This document shows positions 9,901-21,900 of a DNA stretch of 64,000 nucleotides, piece after piece; positions within the stretch are counted from its first letter, which is position 1; each line of letters opens with the position of its first letter. The notes under the pieces were generated by a model. The model was not told where the DNA came from. It saw only the letters and a list, made by a program, of their open reading frames with translations, and did not search any database. Source of the stretch: Heterohyrax brucei (Eukaryota; Chordata; Mammalia; Hyracoidea; Procaviidae); NCBI GenBank assembly GCA_028571685.1, contig CM053146.1:22045431-22109430 (forward strand), in the 5' to 3' direction. The position numbers and the translations under genes are program-made.

Positions 9901-12900
9901 CTGGGTCAGAATAGACCTGATGACAAAAGCTTTGTTTTTTGGTTTTACAGTAGTTCACTTTTTAGTATTTAAAAGAACTGCCACACTGTTTTCCATAATG
10001 ACTATAACATTTTGCATTCCCACCAGCAGTGGATAAATGTCCCAGCTTCCCCATATCCTCACCAACACTTGTTATTTTCTGAATTTTTTTAATCCTAGCT
10101 ATGCTAAACTAAAAATATGCTTCCACTGAGTTGATTCTGACTCTTAACAACTCTAGTGAGAATAAAGCGATACTGCATTGTGGCTTTGATTTGCATCTCT
10201 CTGATGGTCAGTGATGTTGAGTACCTTTTCATGTGTTTGGTGGCCACATGAGTGAACTCTTCAGTGAAATGTCTATTCAGGTCTGTTCCCATTTTAGGAC
10301 TGGGTTATTCATCTTTTTGTTGTTATGCTGTCAAAGTTTTATAAACATTTTAGTTATTAGATTCTTATTAGATACATGGTTTCTAAAGATATTCTCCCGG
10401 TTGGTGGCTTATCTTTTCACTTTCTTGCAAAGTCTTTTGATGAATCAAAGTTTTAATTTTTATAAGGTCCCATTTATTTATTTAGTTTTTTACTGTTTGT
10501 GCTTTTGTTATCCTAATAGATCATATGCTACTAAAAGCCAGGCTCAACAGCACTGCCTCTGCACTTTCTTCTAAGAATTTTATGGTTTTAGTTTTCACAT
10601 TTAGGTTTTTAATCTGTTCTGGATTTGTTTTTGTGACACAGATCCTGATTCATTTTTCTGTTTATTTGGAAGTCTAATTTCCCAACCTCACTGAATGGAC
10701 TTAGCACCCTTGTCAAAAATCAGATGACTATAGACATATGGATTTATTTCTGGACCCTCAGTTCTGTTCCATTGTTTTAGGTGTCTATTGGAAACCCCGG
10801 TAGTGACAGTTCAAATCCACCAAGCACTCCTTCGAAACTCTATGGGGCAGTTCTACTCTGTCCTTTAGGGTCACTCTGAGTCAGAATCGACTTGATGGCA
10901 AAGGTTTTGGTTTGGTTTGGATGTGTCTATTGTCATACCAGCAGCAGGCAGTTTTCATTACTGTAGCTGTGTTGTCTGTTTTAAAATCAGAAGTGTGAAT
11001 CCTCTTGGTTCTTTCTCTGCTTCACCTATTTGAGGCCTTCTGCCATTCTATATAAAGTTGAAGATTGGTGTTTCCATTTCTGTTAAGAAGGCTTCCAGAG
11101 TTTTCTGATCAGGATAGCACTGAGTATATAAATCGCTTTGGGTAATACTGCCATCTCAACAATATTAAGTCATCTAATCCATGTACATGGAACCACATCT
11201 TTTCATTTGTCTTCTTTGATCTCTTTCAACAGTTTTTATAATTTTCATTGTGTAAATGTCTCACATCCATAGTTAAATAGATTTCTAGTTATTTTATTCT
11301 CTGAGCTCTCCACAGGGTTTGAATGGCTGATTTTTTCAAAAGTAGATCACCAAGTCTTTTTCCCAAGGCACCTCTTGATGGGCTTAAACCTCCAGCCTTT
11401 GGAGATTAGCACCACAACAGGTTAAACGTTTGCACTATCTTGGGCCCCACCCAGCTCCAGGAATACACAAATCAAGGAGACCTCACAGACCCCTTACTTC
11501 CCTGCTCGGGCCACAGAGTGTTCCTGCTGCTGAGCTCCCCCTGGCCCTGGCCCTGCCCACTCATGCAGTGCACGCAGAGGGAGGGACTTCCATCCAGACC
11601 CTCCCATTAGTCATTTCCCAACCAGAGCAGACTGCTGAGTTCCTGGAAACCAATGTGTTCTCTGAAAAACACCGTGAAACACTAGCCCTTTAATTGCGAC
11701 AGCCAAAAGAGGCACAGAACTTCCATCAGAAAATATGGTTATGCTTGAGGTGGCAGGTTGATCCTTACAAAACAGGATGACTCGTCCTAGTTTTCAGCAG
11801 GCAAAAAATAAACAGAAGCCCAGTTACCAGATATAATAGTAAAAATGAATCCAGTGGGCTGAGCAATAATTGTTTAAAAGTTCATGAGAGAAAATTGAGA
11901 GAAACTACGAAAACCCCATCCCTTCGGTACTATTCCTGCAGTATGGAGAAAAAGCTCAGCTCTGTTCTATTTTCTGGTGGGCTGGCTCCCTCTGGCGCAC
12001 TCTCCCCCTTAAGCCACAAAAGGACCAGAAGTCAGTGGACCCAGCTTCTCTTCTAGCCACTAGTCATATATGACTCTGGGCAACTTGGTCACTGGAGCCT
12101 CAGTTTATCCACCCAGGAGAGGTAGACAAGGTCATGTCCTGTGTACTAGAACTGTGTGTGGCTGCTGTTCCTTTGCAAGGACAGAGAGGTTCCCCTGACT
12201 GTACCCAGGGGACTCTTAGTCACAGCCTCACTGTGCTAACAACTGCTGTGAAGTAAGTCATCTTGTTGTGAGTCGTTTGTTCTTCAAATACATTTCATTA
12301 GTCACTCCTTCCTGTATCTTGGTATGACGAGGCAGTTAATGCCACAAGTCAGAGTTTGGATGATGACACACGTACACCACATTTGCTTGCAAAATGGCTT
12401 ATTTTTCTCCTTTAACATCTCCCCTCTGGAGGGAGGCCGGGAAGGGGTAGAGTAAGATGGGCTAGGGGGCAAGGGGATGTGGGGTTGGCCTCCTTCTGTG
12501 AGATTTCACCTAGTGAACCGAGTGGGGCAAGTGGTTAACACGCTCAGCTGCTGACCAGAAGGCTGGAGGTTCCAGTCCACTGAGGGGCACCATCTGAAAT
12601 ACCAGCCACCGGCACACGCGGCATGGCCAGGAGCCAGGTTGGACTCCACAGCAGCTGGTCTTTCCCTGGTACAGGACAGCAGCGCTGACTCAGCTCCACA
12701 GTGCCGGTAACTGGCTTCCAGATAGCTCAGGTCTCCACTCCTCTGGTGTACAGCTAATCAAGTTGGCCACCTTGAGAAGGACAGGAGTGGTCATCAGTGA
12801 GAGGCAGAGGGCGTGTACGCATGTGGATTTCTTTCCCCTTTAGATTACAAGCTAGATGTTGAAGGACCCAGGGGCAGGAGGACGAGCATTGGCCCCTGTC

Positions 12901-15900
12901 TGTGCCCCAGGGTGGGCAGTGGATGGGAAGAGGGCAGTACTAGCTGCCAGCCAAACCCAGAGAAAGGGGGACCAAGGGTGGAGAAGGTGCAGCCTGGGTT
13001 CCGATGTTGATTTTACCACCAGGGGTCAGTCTTGGGCAGGCCCTTCCCTAGCTAATGCATTACTGTTACTACAAGGATAAACACACAGCTGTGAAATGAG
13101 TAGCACCCAACCGGCACACCAAATCCATTGTCATCAAGTCAATAGTGATCCTGTGGGAAAAAGTAGAACTGTCCCATAGGGTTCCCAAGTCTGCCACATC
13201 TTTCTCTCAGGGAATGGCTTTTTTTTTTTCTTCAATCATCTGAGCACTTTAACCACTGTACCACGAGGTCTCCTGACTAGCACACGATAGGTGCTTACTA
13301 AATGGCTGCAGATATTCTTAGAGGCAGCTGGGCAAGGGGTAGAGGAGTAGTCAGACTGGTTTTGGGCCCAAGCACTATAGTCAGTCACCTCTAAGCAGAG
13401 TTCAGTGGGTGCCTCTTAACTAGGGTTGGTGTTCATCTGTCACTCAGAGGACATACACCATACTGGAGACCAGAGGCCTCACGGTGTGTAAAACCCAGCC
13501 CCTGCTATTACAGAATGTGGTACCGGATAGAGCAGAGACATGCAAATAAGTGACCATGAATTGATGTGAAAGAAAAATGACACAAGGATGTGCAAAATAC
13601 ACCTAACTCCTCCTAAGTATCTCCTTATCCAACCTTTCACATTTATGACCACGGTAAAAAAATCTACTGTCCAACTATTTTGCACATTAACAACGTACGT
13701 CTGGCAGGGACACACTGAGGTTATGAGCGGAGAGCAACGCCGGCTGCGACGCTTGTGGTTATGTGTGCACCTGAGTGGGCCATGATTCTTAGTGGTTTGG
13801 CAATTATATAAGGATGTGATTTGGCAGTTATGTAATGATACAATTTAAAACCCACTGCCATTAATTCTGACTCACAACATCCCTATAGATGAGAGCAGAA
13901 CTACTCTATAGGGTTTCCAAGGAGCACCTAGTGGATTTGCTGGCCTTCTGGTTAGCACCCACAGCACTTCACCTCTGTGCCCGCAGTTTCTGATGGTGTC
14001 ATTTAGCAGTCACCTAATGATGCAGTAGTCGCCCTCCGTTTTGTGATCTGACGTGGTCATGCTGCATTTTCGCATGATGCCGATTTTCACATGACAACCT
14101 CATCTTTGGAGCCTAACCATGTTGATGAGTGAGGAGTGAGTGTACCGAAGACAATGAGATGGTTGTGGGGGAAGCAGGGAAAGCTTAACAGAAGCAAGGT
14201 TTGGAGGGAGGAAGAAGAGTTTGCCAGGCTCTCAGGGTGTCCCAGGGTGGGCACTGCAGGCTGAGGACAGCCTGGATAGAGAGCTCTGCCACTTCAGGGG
14301 ACAGTAAGGGACTCAAGTGTGAGAGGTCACTGGAGACAGAGGAGATGCAGCTGGAGAGAGTACAGCTATACTCTGAAGCTTATTCTTCCTGAGGATGGGG
14401 GAGTCCCTGTCTTCCTCTTTCCCTGGACCTACCTCATCATCTTCTGTACACCCACTCCACATTCATCACCATGGTTAGGTTCCAAAGACTAAGTAGTTTC
14501 GTGAAAACTGGCAGCATGCAAAAACGGATGACCACATCAGCTCACAAAACGGAGGCTGCCTACATCATGACCTAACTGCTAACTTACATCATGACGTAAC
14601 TGCCAAACTACATTATTACAGATGTAATCTTCAGACACTTCTGTCTGGCAGCTGTGTGCACATTAGATCTAGGTTAAGGGAGAGGAAAACAGTATGTGGA
14701 TTTAACCTTACCTTTGATTTTGACCTTGAAATGTATTTCCAGGGAACCACACAAGCAAATCAGAAAGCACTACACAAATATTGGTTATTGTTGGTAATAA
14801 TAGTCTAATAAACATAGTCTCAAAGGTTTTCTCTAGCTAGGATATAGTTTTCCTTCAAATCAGTGGGCTCAGCAAGCCTAAGAAAACTCTTGGAAAGAGG
14901 ACTTCCTGTGCCCAGGCTAACAAGCTCTGTTAACAAGGCCCAGGTGAGCGACCAGGGAGACAGCCATGCGGTAAGGTAGCCAAGAGCAGGCCGGGAAGGT
15001 CACATATCAGATAGGAATCACCACGGCGGATGCTGTTATGGGACTTGGCACAGAACAGCCTCGGATGCCCAAAGTCTCAGAACTCGAGGGCGTGCTGACC
15101 TGCAGACGCACAGCTGCTCCAGGCTTGCAGAGCTCACTACTTCTGGGCTGTTCTGTATTAAGCTCCCACCTCCCTCTAGCCACCTCCCACCCCAGCACAC
15201 ACACATCAGCCCTGTTCTATCCCCGAAACTCCACAGAACAAGTTTAAGCCCCTGTGCATGACAGGACTTTGGAGACTCCAGCAAGTGATCCATTCCTGTG
15301 GTAGTGACAGTTGCCTGGCAACCCCACTAGGGTCTGCATCTCTAAAGGGCTTTGGAACTCAGGGAGAATTAGCTTATATGCACCCCTCTGTGCCCTGGTA
15401 TTTGCATCATGGCAAAACTGGGTTAACATAATATCCAAGAGGGAAGAGGATTCAGAGGCAGGCAGGCAGTGGGACCACGGTGGGGGAGGACAGGAGCACT
15501 GCTTTGCTTTGTTCTCTGGAAGGGAGGGGGATATGGCTGCTTTCCACCCCAGCTGTCAGTGGAGATTCAGGAGCATGTCCTGAATTTCAGGACATGCTTC
15601 CCAGAATTGGCTTGTCCTGGGCAGCAAGGTCCATTCCTATCAGTTCCCCAGGGAGCCACAAAACCTCCTGCTAAGCAGGCTGGCTCTTTAGAAATAGGTA
15701 AGAAAATATCATCAAAGAGCATCAAAAGCATTAGCACTGGGAACAGACCTTGATTCACACATTAAGGCCCTGAAGACAAAAGTTGGGCTGTGATTTGCTC
15801 AAGGTCAAGGTCTTTCTCTTCCATCTGTGATGCCAAGGACAAGAGTCCAGGGCTCTGGCTTCCATGTCACCCCATACCAGTTGAGGCAAGGGCCAAGTCT

Positions 15901-18900
15901 GTAGGTCTGCAGTGAATGAATGAGTGAATAACTTGAGTGGTGGGATAGTACATTCAACTGTTAGTTTGAATTTGTTTTATGGATCTGGAACAGATCAGTT
16001 GGACCTGAGTGCCGACTCTACCAATGACTTTTTGGCTGTGTGACTTTGGTCAGGTATCTATTTCTCTATGCCTGCTTTCTCATCTATAAGATGAAGACTG
16101 TACGGCACCTGCTTAGAGGGCTGGGATAGGATTTAGGGAATTCTTATTCACTGGCTATGTAACACACTTAGAAAAGTACGTGGAACACAGCAAACTCTTT
16201 ATAAGGGTTGCAGGCTTTTTTTCCTCATTTCTAGGTGATTTCTTGCTTCTTCATCTGAAGTCTGCAGTTCTTTTACAATATCTAAGCCCACAGATGTAAT
16301 GATGCTCGGTGTCCATGGGTTGGAGGAGGACAAGGTCCTCTGAGAAGCTGCCAGTGCAAAGCAAGCAGAGCTGAGGCCCACAGCTTCCGTGCAGTGGCCT
16401 GGCCTCACCTCCATCTCCTAGGGGAAGGACTCTGGGGATGGGTCTGAGAAGGGCCTTGCACCAGAAAGATCCCTACAACCCAAGCAGGAACTTGGTAGAT
16501 AGAGGTCTGGGTGAGAAGCATCTCACTGGTACCTGGCTGCACTCTGCTGGGTGAATACCACCCCCAAGTGAGACCCGTCCCTGGTAGGGTAGAGGAAGTA
16601 AGGACAGGCAGGGTTTCTTGCAGACCTGAGCTGGAAGACCAAGAAACAGGCCCCGTGGGCTTATAAAGCTAGGATAGAACCTCAAAGGCCTATTTCTGTG
16701 GGTACAGGTGTCAGCCAAAGTCATCTCTAGTCCCACCTGCTTGCCTGAGGGCCTGCCCCATTCCAGGAACCCTGCTGACAAAGAAGTCAATACCATGTGG
16801 GTTTTCTAAATGAATGAATAAAACTCTCCCCTAAAAAAAAAATAACAAAAAAAACTTCATTCCTGCAGTTTCCCACATTTCAGCAGATGACAAGATCTTT
16901 CCAAGTGCTCAGGCGAAAAACCTAGAGTCGGCCTTGATGGCCTCTCTCCTGCATTACACTGTCAATCCCATGCATTCCTGCTTCAACTACTCCTTCAACA
17001 CCTTCTTGCCCATCTGCGAACCCCACCTCACTCCAGGACTCCCGAGTATCTCATTTGGACATATGAACAGCCTCCAGCTGGTGTCCCTGCTTTGGCTTTT
17101 GACCCCCTATTGTGTGTTCTTGGGACCCAAGTGACACACTGGTTAAGAGTTTGGCTACTAACCAACAGGTCAGCAGTGTGAATCCACCAGGTGCTCCTTA
17201 GAGACCCTATGGGGCAGTTATACCCTGTCCTATAGAGTTGTTAAGAGTCAGCATCAGCTCAGTGACAATGGGTTTTGGTTTTTTCATTTGTCCTCAACCC
17301 AGCAGCCAGAAGGACCCTGGTAAATGTCAGCCAGATCACCATTTCTCTATTCAAAACCCATTAGTGGGAACTGATACCACCCAGAGGCAAAGCCAAAGCC
17401 CTTCCTGATTTGGCCTCTACTTTTCAAGCTGTCTCCAGCCCAGCCCACCCCATGTCCATGCTCACTCTGCTCCAGCCACACAGGCCTCTCTTCTGCTCCT
17501 CAGATGTGCCAGGCATGCTCCCACCATAGGGCCTTCCTACGTGCTGCTTTTCTGGCCTGCTGCACAGCTCACTCTCCTGTCTTTGATGTGTTTGCTCAGA
17601 TATCATCTACTAAGAAAGGTCTTCCATGGCTATCTTTTAGACTGCACCCTTCCCACTCCCATGCTATGTTTATCCTCAGCACACACAACCTTCTAAACAC
17701 CCTCTAAAGGACTTCCTATGTTCCGCCTATCTAAATCTCCACTGAGGAGGCTGTGTCAGTTAGGGTGGGGCTTGTGTCTATTTTGTTCGCTGAATGAACT
17801 GGAAGGGGCAGACCGTGACCAGTCAGAGTAGACAGCAGTGGTGCATCTGGACCTCTGGTGACTGCCTGCTCCAGTGCCATCCATGATAACCTAGTGCAGA
17901 ATCAGTGCTTACCCAAATGGGCCAAACAGAGAAGGGGGCGGAGGGGCGCCCGTGGGCCTACCTGCTTGATCGCGAGGTTGGCAAGCTCGTAGCGGTGGGC
18001 GCGGCGCAGCGGCAGGGCGAAGCTGTAGAGCGCGTGCAGGGCGGCGCAGAAGAAGCTCAGCAGGCCCATCTGCTTGCGGTGCTGCAACCAGTGGTCCAGC
18101 CAGTCGGGGAAGCGGAGGTACTTGGTGCCGCGCTGTAGCTGCAGGGCAGCTGCCAGCACACCGGGCAGGTACACCAGAGAGAGCAGCACGTAGGCCACAC
18201 AGGGCAGTGTCGTGTTGACCACGGACACTGGGAGCTTGTAGAACTCGTTCTTGCCCTTCTGCACGTAGGGATGCAACACATCCCGCACGAAGTTGTAGGC
18301 ATAGAAACAGACAAACAGCCCCAGGGCCAGGAGGGTGGGGACCTTCCAGCCTGGCAGGAGGCGCAGCGGCATGGCCTCCACCTCCCGCGCCGACACCAGG
18401 GAACCCATGTCCACCGGCAAAAAGCCCATGGAGCGCACCAGCTCAGAGACAACGCGCTTGGCTTCCAGTTGATTACTGCAGACAGGTACCTGTGGGGATA
18501 GGAACAGGAAGCTGATCAGACTGAGTCACAGATCACCGGAGTGGGCGGGGCCTCAACATCAACATCACATCTATTCCACAGCTAAGTGCACTGAGTGGGG
18601 CCCAGAGGTGCGGGGAGTTGGTTAGTAAAAGGCAACCCTGACTGCCAGACCAGGGGTCAGGCCATGAGAACAAACCCTTGTGGCCACCCAGCCTCTACCA
18701 GCATGCCCTAAAATTCTGACTGCTGAGAATAGCCATCAGGGCTGATGGACATCAACAGCCACAAAGGTACTCATCGAGGCAGATGCCATAGGCCCTGGGC
18801 ATAGGTGCTTCAGAGGACTAGGGCCAGTCCTGAGCGTCACTCAGCAGTAGGGCTTTTCATTTTTATTGTGGTAAAAATAGATATAGCAAAACATCTGCCA

Positions 18901-21900
18901 TACCATCTCACCCCAACAAGATTGGCCATGATCCAGAAAACATAAAACAACAAATTCTGGAGAGGCTGTGGAGAAAGTGGAACCCTCCTACACTGTTGGT
19001 GGGGTTGTAAAATGGTCCAGCCTCTTTGGAAAGCAATCTGGCGCTTCCTTAAAAAAATGGATATAGCTATACCATTTGACCCAGTAATTCCACTACTTGG
19101 AATATATCCTACAGAATCAAGGCCTTTCACACCAATGGACACGTGTACCAGAATGTTTATCGCAGCACAGTCCATGTTAGCAAAAAGATGGAATCAACCC
19201 AGATGCCCAACAACAGAAGAACAGATAGGTAAACTATGGTACATATACTCAATGGAGCACTACGCAATAATAAAGGATAGCGATGATTCCAGGAAACATC
19301 TCCTAACCTGGTTTCAACTGGAAGACATTATGTTGAGTGAAAGTAGTCAGCGACAAAAGGACAAATACTGTATGAGACCTCTACGATAAGATCTCAAAAA
19401 CAGACTTGTGTATAGAAGAAAAGACTCTTTGACAGCTGCAAGGGAGGGGAAGGGAGGGAGGGGGACGTGGGGAGGGTTTAGTTTAGATAGTTTCTAGAAA
19501 TCTGGTTGGGAGAAAGCGGTGACAGCACACATTAGAAACAAGAACAACATTAAGTGGACTTCAGCATAACTTGAGTACTCCTTCCATCTTAACCCAATAT
19601 TGCAAGGATAGAGTAGCTGGGGTGGGGGCGGGGGACCATGCTCTTAGGCGAAATCGAGGCCAACTGGCACAACTAGCGTTTTGCTAAGAGAGCTCTCTGC
19701 ACCCCACGTTGGTGAGTGGCGTCTGGGGTCTTAAAAGCTGCCAAGCTGCCATCCGAGGACACAGCAAATGGTCCCAACTCAGCAGGAACGGATGCTCACC
19801 GAGGACCAAAATGTCATGTGGTAAAGACAACCTAGAAGACAGAGAGACCCACAAGAGTAGGTGCCTACATCGACTTGGGACCGGAAGAACCAGATGGTAT
19901 CTGGCCACCACCAGTGATAGCCACGATGGAGCTCACTAGGTTGAGTCTCACTGGCAACACAAGAGTAGAAAGGGGTGCATGCTGAGATCCCCACTAAAAG
20001 ACCTCAATTGATGGTCCAGCGGTTTCGGGGTTCCCCTGAGAGCATGGCCCACGGCCCTGATGCTGCCCTTACCCATAAATTATAATGAAGGTCCACTCTT
20101 TGGACAGGAATGGATTGGACTTGGCAATGCAGAATGACCATATATTGGATGCACTTTATGGTTCTATACATCTATAGGATATCATCCTGCTGACCTCTGG
20201 CTGGAGGAAGGAGAGTGGGTGGAGAGGAAGGGAAAGGAGGCTGTTGGGAGGATGAGACATGTATGGAGCAGAGAGGAATAGTGCGCTGTCACCGGACAGG
20301 GAGAGCAGTGGAAGCTGCATATAGGTGGGCATGTAAATTTATACGGGAATGTACATTTTCACTCAGTCATGCTAAATAAAAAAGAAAAAAAAATCTGCCA
20401 ATTCAACATATTTTAAATGCACAGTTGAGTGACACTGATTATACTCATCACGTTGTACAACCATCGCTACCATCCATTTTCCAATTACTCTAATACCGTG
20501 AATAGAAAGTCAAAGCCAGCCACAGCATTTTGCATATGCTCTATAACATGTAGCTGGGTTTCAACCCTCGGTCCAGAAGGGCCCCTTTGGCAACATCCTG
20601 CCCCCTAGGGCCTGGAGCCCAACTGAATGGCCCTCCACAAGCTGGACCAGACTGCCTTCTCAGCCTCATAGCGCACTGCGGGCTCACTGATGTCCTCTGA
20701 TCACCAGATACTGACCTTGTCGATACTACTTAGCTCAGGATACCAAAATTCACTGAGCACCCACTCTGTCAGGCTTCACATACACAACCCTCAGCCCCAC
20801 AGTCTGCCTGCCAGGTACGTACTATTACTCTCATTTTTCAGAAGAAGTATCTGAGGTCTGGGAGCCTCATTTCTTACATCTCTGCCTTTGCCAGGTTGTT
20901 CAGCCAGGCTGGAACGCCCACTCTCCTACTAGTGCCTCTCCACATTGGGTGGGCCCAGCTAAGCCCACCACGAAGTTTTCTCCAGCTGGTCCACACTGTT
21001 CCCTCTAGGACCTGCCACCAAAGCACTGCTCATGTGGCAGTCCTGTGACACTGCCTGCACACAAGAGTGCCAGCCTCCTTAGACTTTCCAACAGAGTCTG
21101 GCACAGAGCAGGGCAGAGCAGAAGGCACATTGGCTTGACTCCTTGATGAAGGTTCTCACAGGCACATGGGATCTGGCAATCTTCTCTAGGAAAATGCAGA
21201 TAGCTTCCCGGTGTTAAAAACTACCTTGCTTGGTCAGAGCTTCTCCTGCCAAGCAATGAATATGGTTCTTGCTGATCTGGGAGATCATGGGCAGCTACCT
21301 TCCATGCCCAGACAAACCTTCTGTTGGTGACTGTCTGAAATCCATAAACAAGATAAAAAGACATGCTTGCCTTCCCCAGGGCCTTGCACACAAGTGTGTT
21401 CCTTTCTTCTTTGAGTTAAATTCTAAAGACAGAATCCTTCTCCTTCTTAATGCCAAACTGCAACAAGAAAGCTACCAATCTTTTCCTCTTTGCCTCTTAG
21501 GAAACTCAGGTACCATGGCAGAAAGATCATGGCTTTCAGATTCATATGAACAGGGTGGAAGCCCTGATGGCGTAGTGGTTAAGTGCTACAGCTGCTAACC
21601 AAAAGGTCAGCAGTTTGAATCTACCAGGCACTCCCTGGAAACTCTATGGGGAAGTCCGACTCTGTCCTGTAGGGAGGCTGAGTTGGAATCAACACAATGG
21701 AGTAGGTGAATTCCTGTGTACTGGATTCAGATCCTAACTTACCAGCTGTGAGACTTTGGGTAAGGTCATTAACATCTCTGTGCTTCCATTTCCTCCTTTC
21801 TAGAAATGGAACCATGCAGTGCTGTGAGAATAACATAAGGAGCCAGGCACAGTGAAGGCAATGAAAGTTCACTGTTTATGTTTATTGTTCTGATTGTTCT

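Larger units (their letters stand above)
8690..11300 (-). mobile_element. Old L1 (ORF2 3' half and 3' end), broken by AfroSINEs
   Basis: Reading the plus strand gives the familiar antisense L1 landmarks in order: 'catttgcctgctct', 'cactcagcataatgcc', 'ttccactgtatatatgtaccacat', 'ttggctattgtgaa', 'cattcccaccagcagtgga', 'cttgttattttctg', 'cttttcatgtgtttggtggcc' and further into the reverse-transcriptase-side region to about 11300. Pieces are separated by SINEs at 8943, 9416, 9598, 9776 and 10791. No long frame survives. It runs in the same direction as STEAP3. Confidence 0.85.

Noticed and set aside
8943-9950. Regularly spaced similar repeats resembling a tandem array or CRISPR
   Set aside because: They are independent AfroSINE insertions in an L1, with variable spacing and L1 text between them.
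17902-17961. Continuation of the STEAP3 reading frame past residue 340 ([11 protein letters not shown]...)
   Set aside because: It is intron read-through after a consensus donor; the third coding exon supplies the conserved VL(A/T)NKS continuation.
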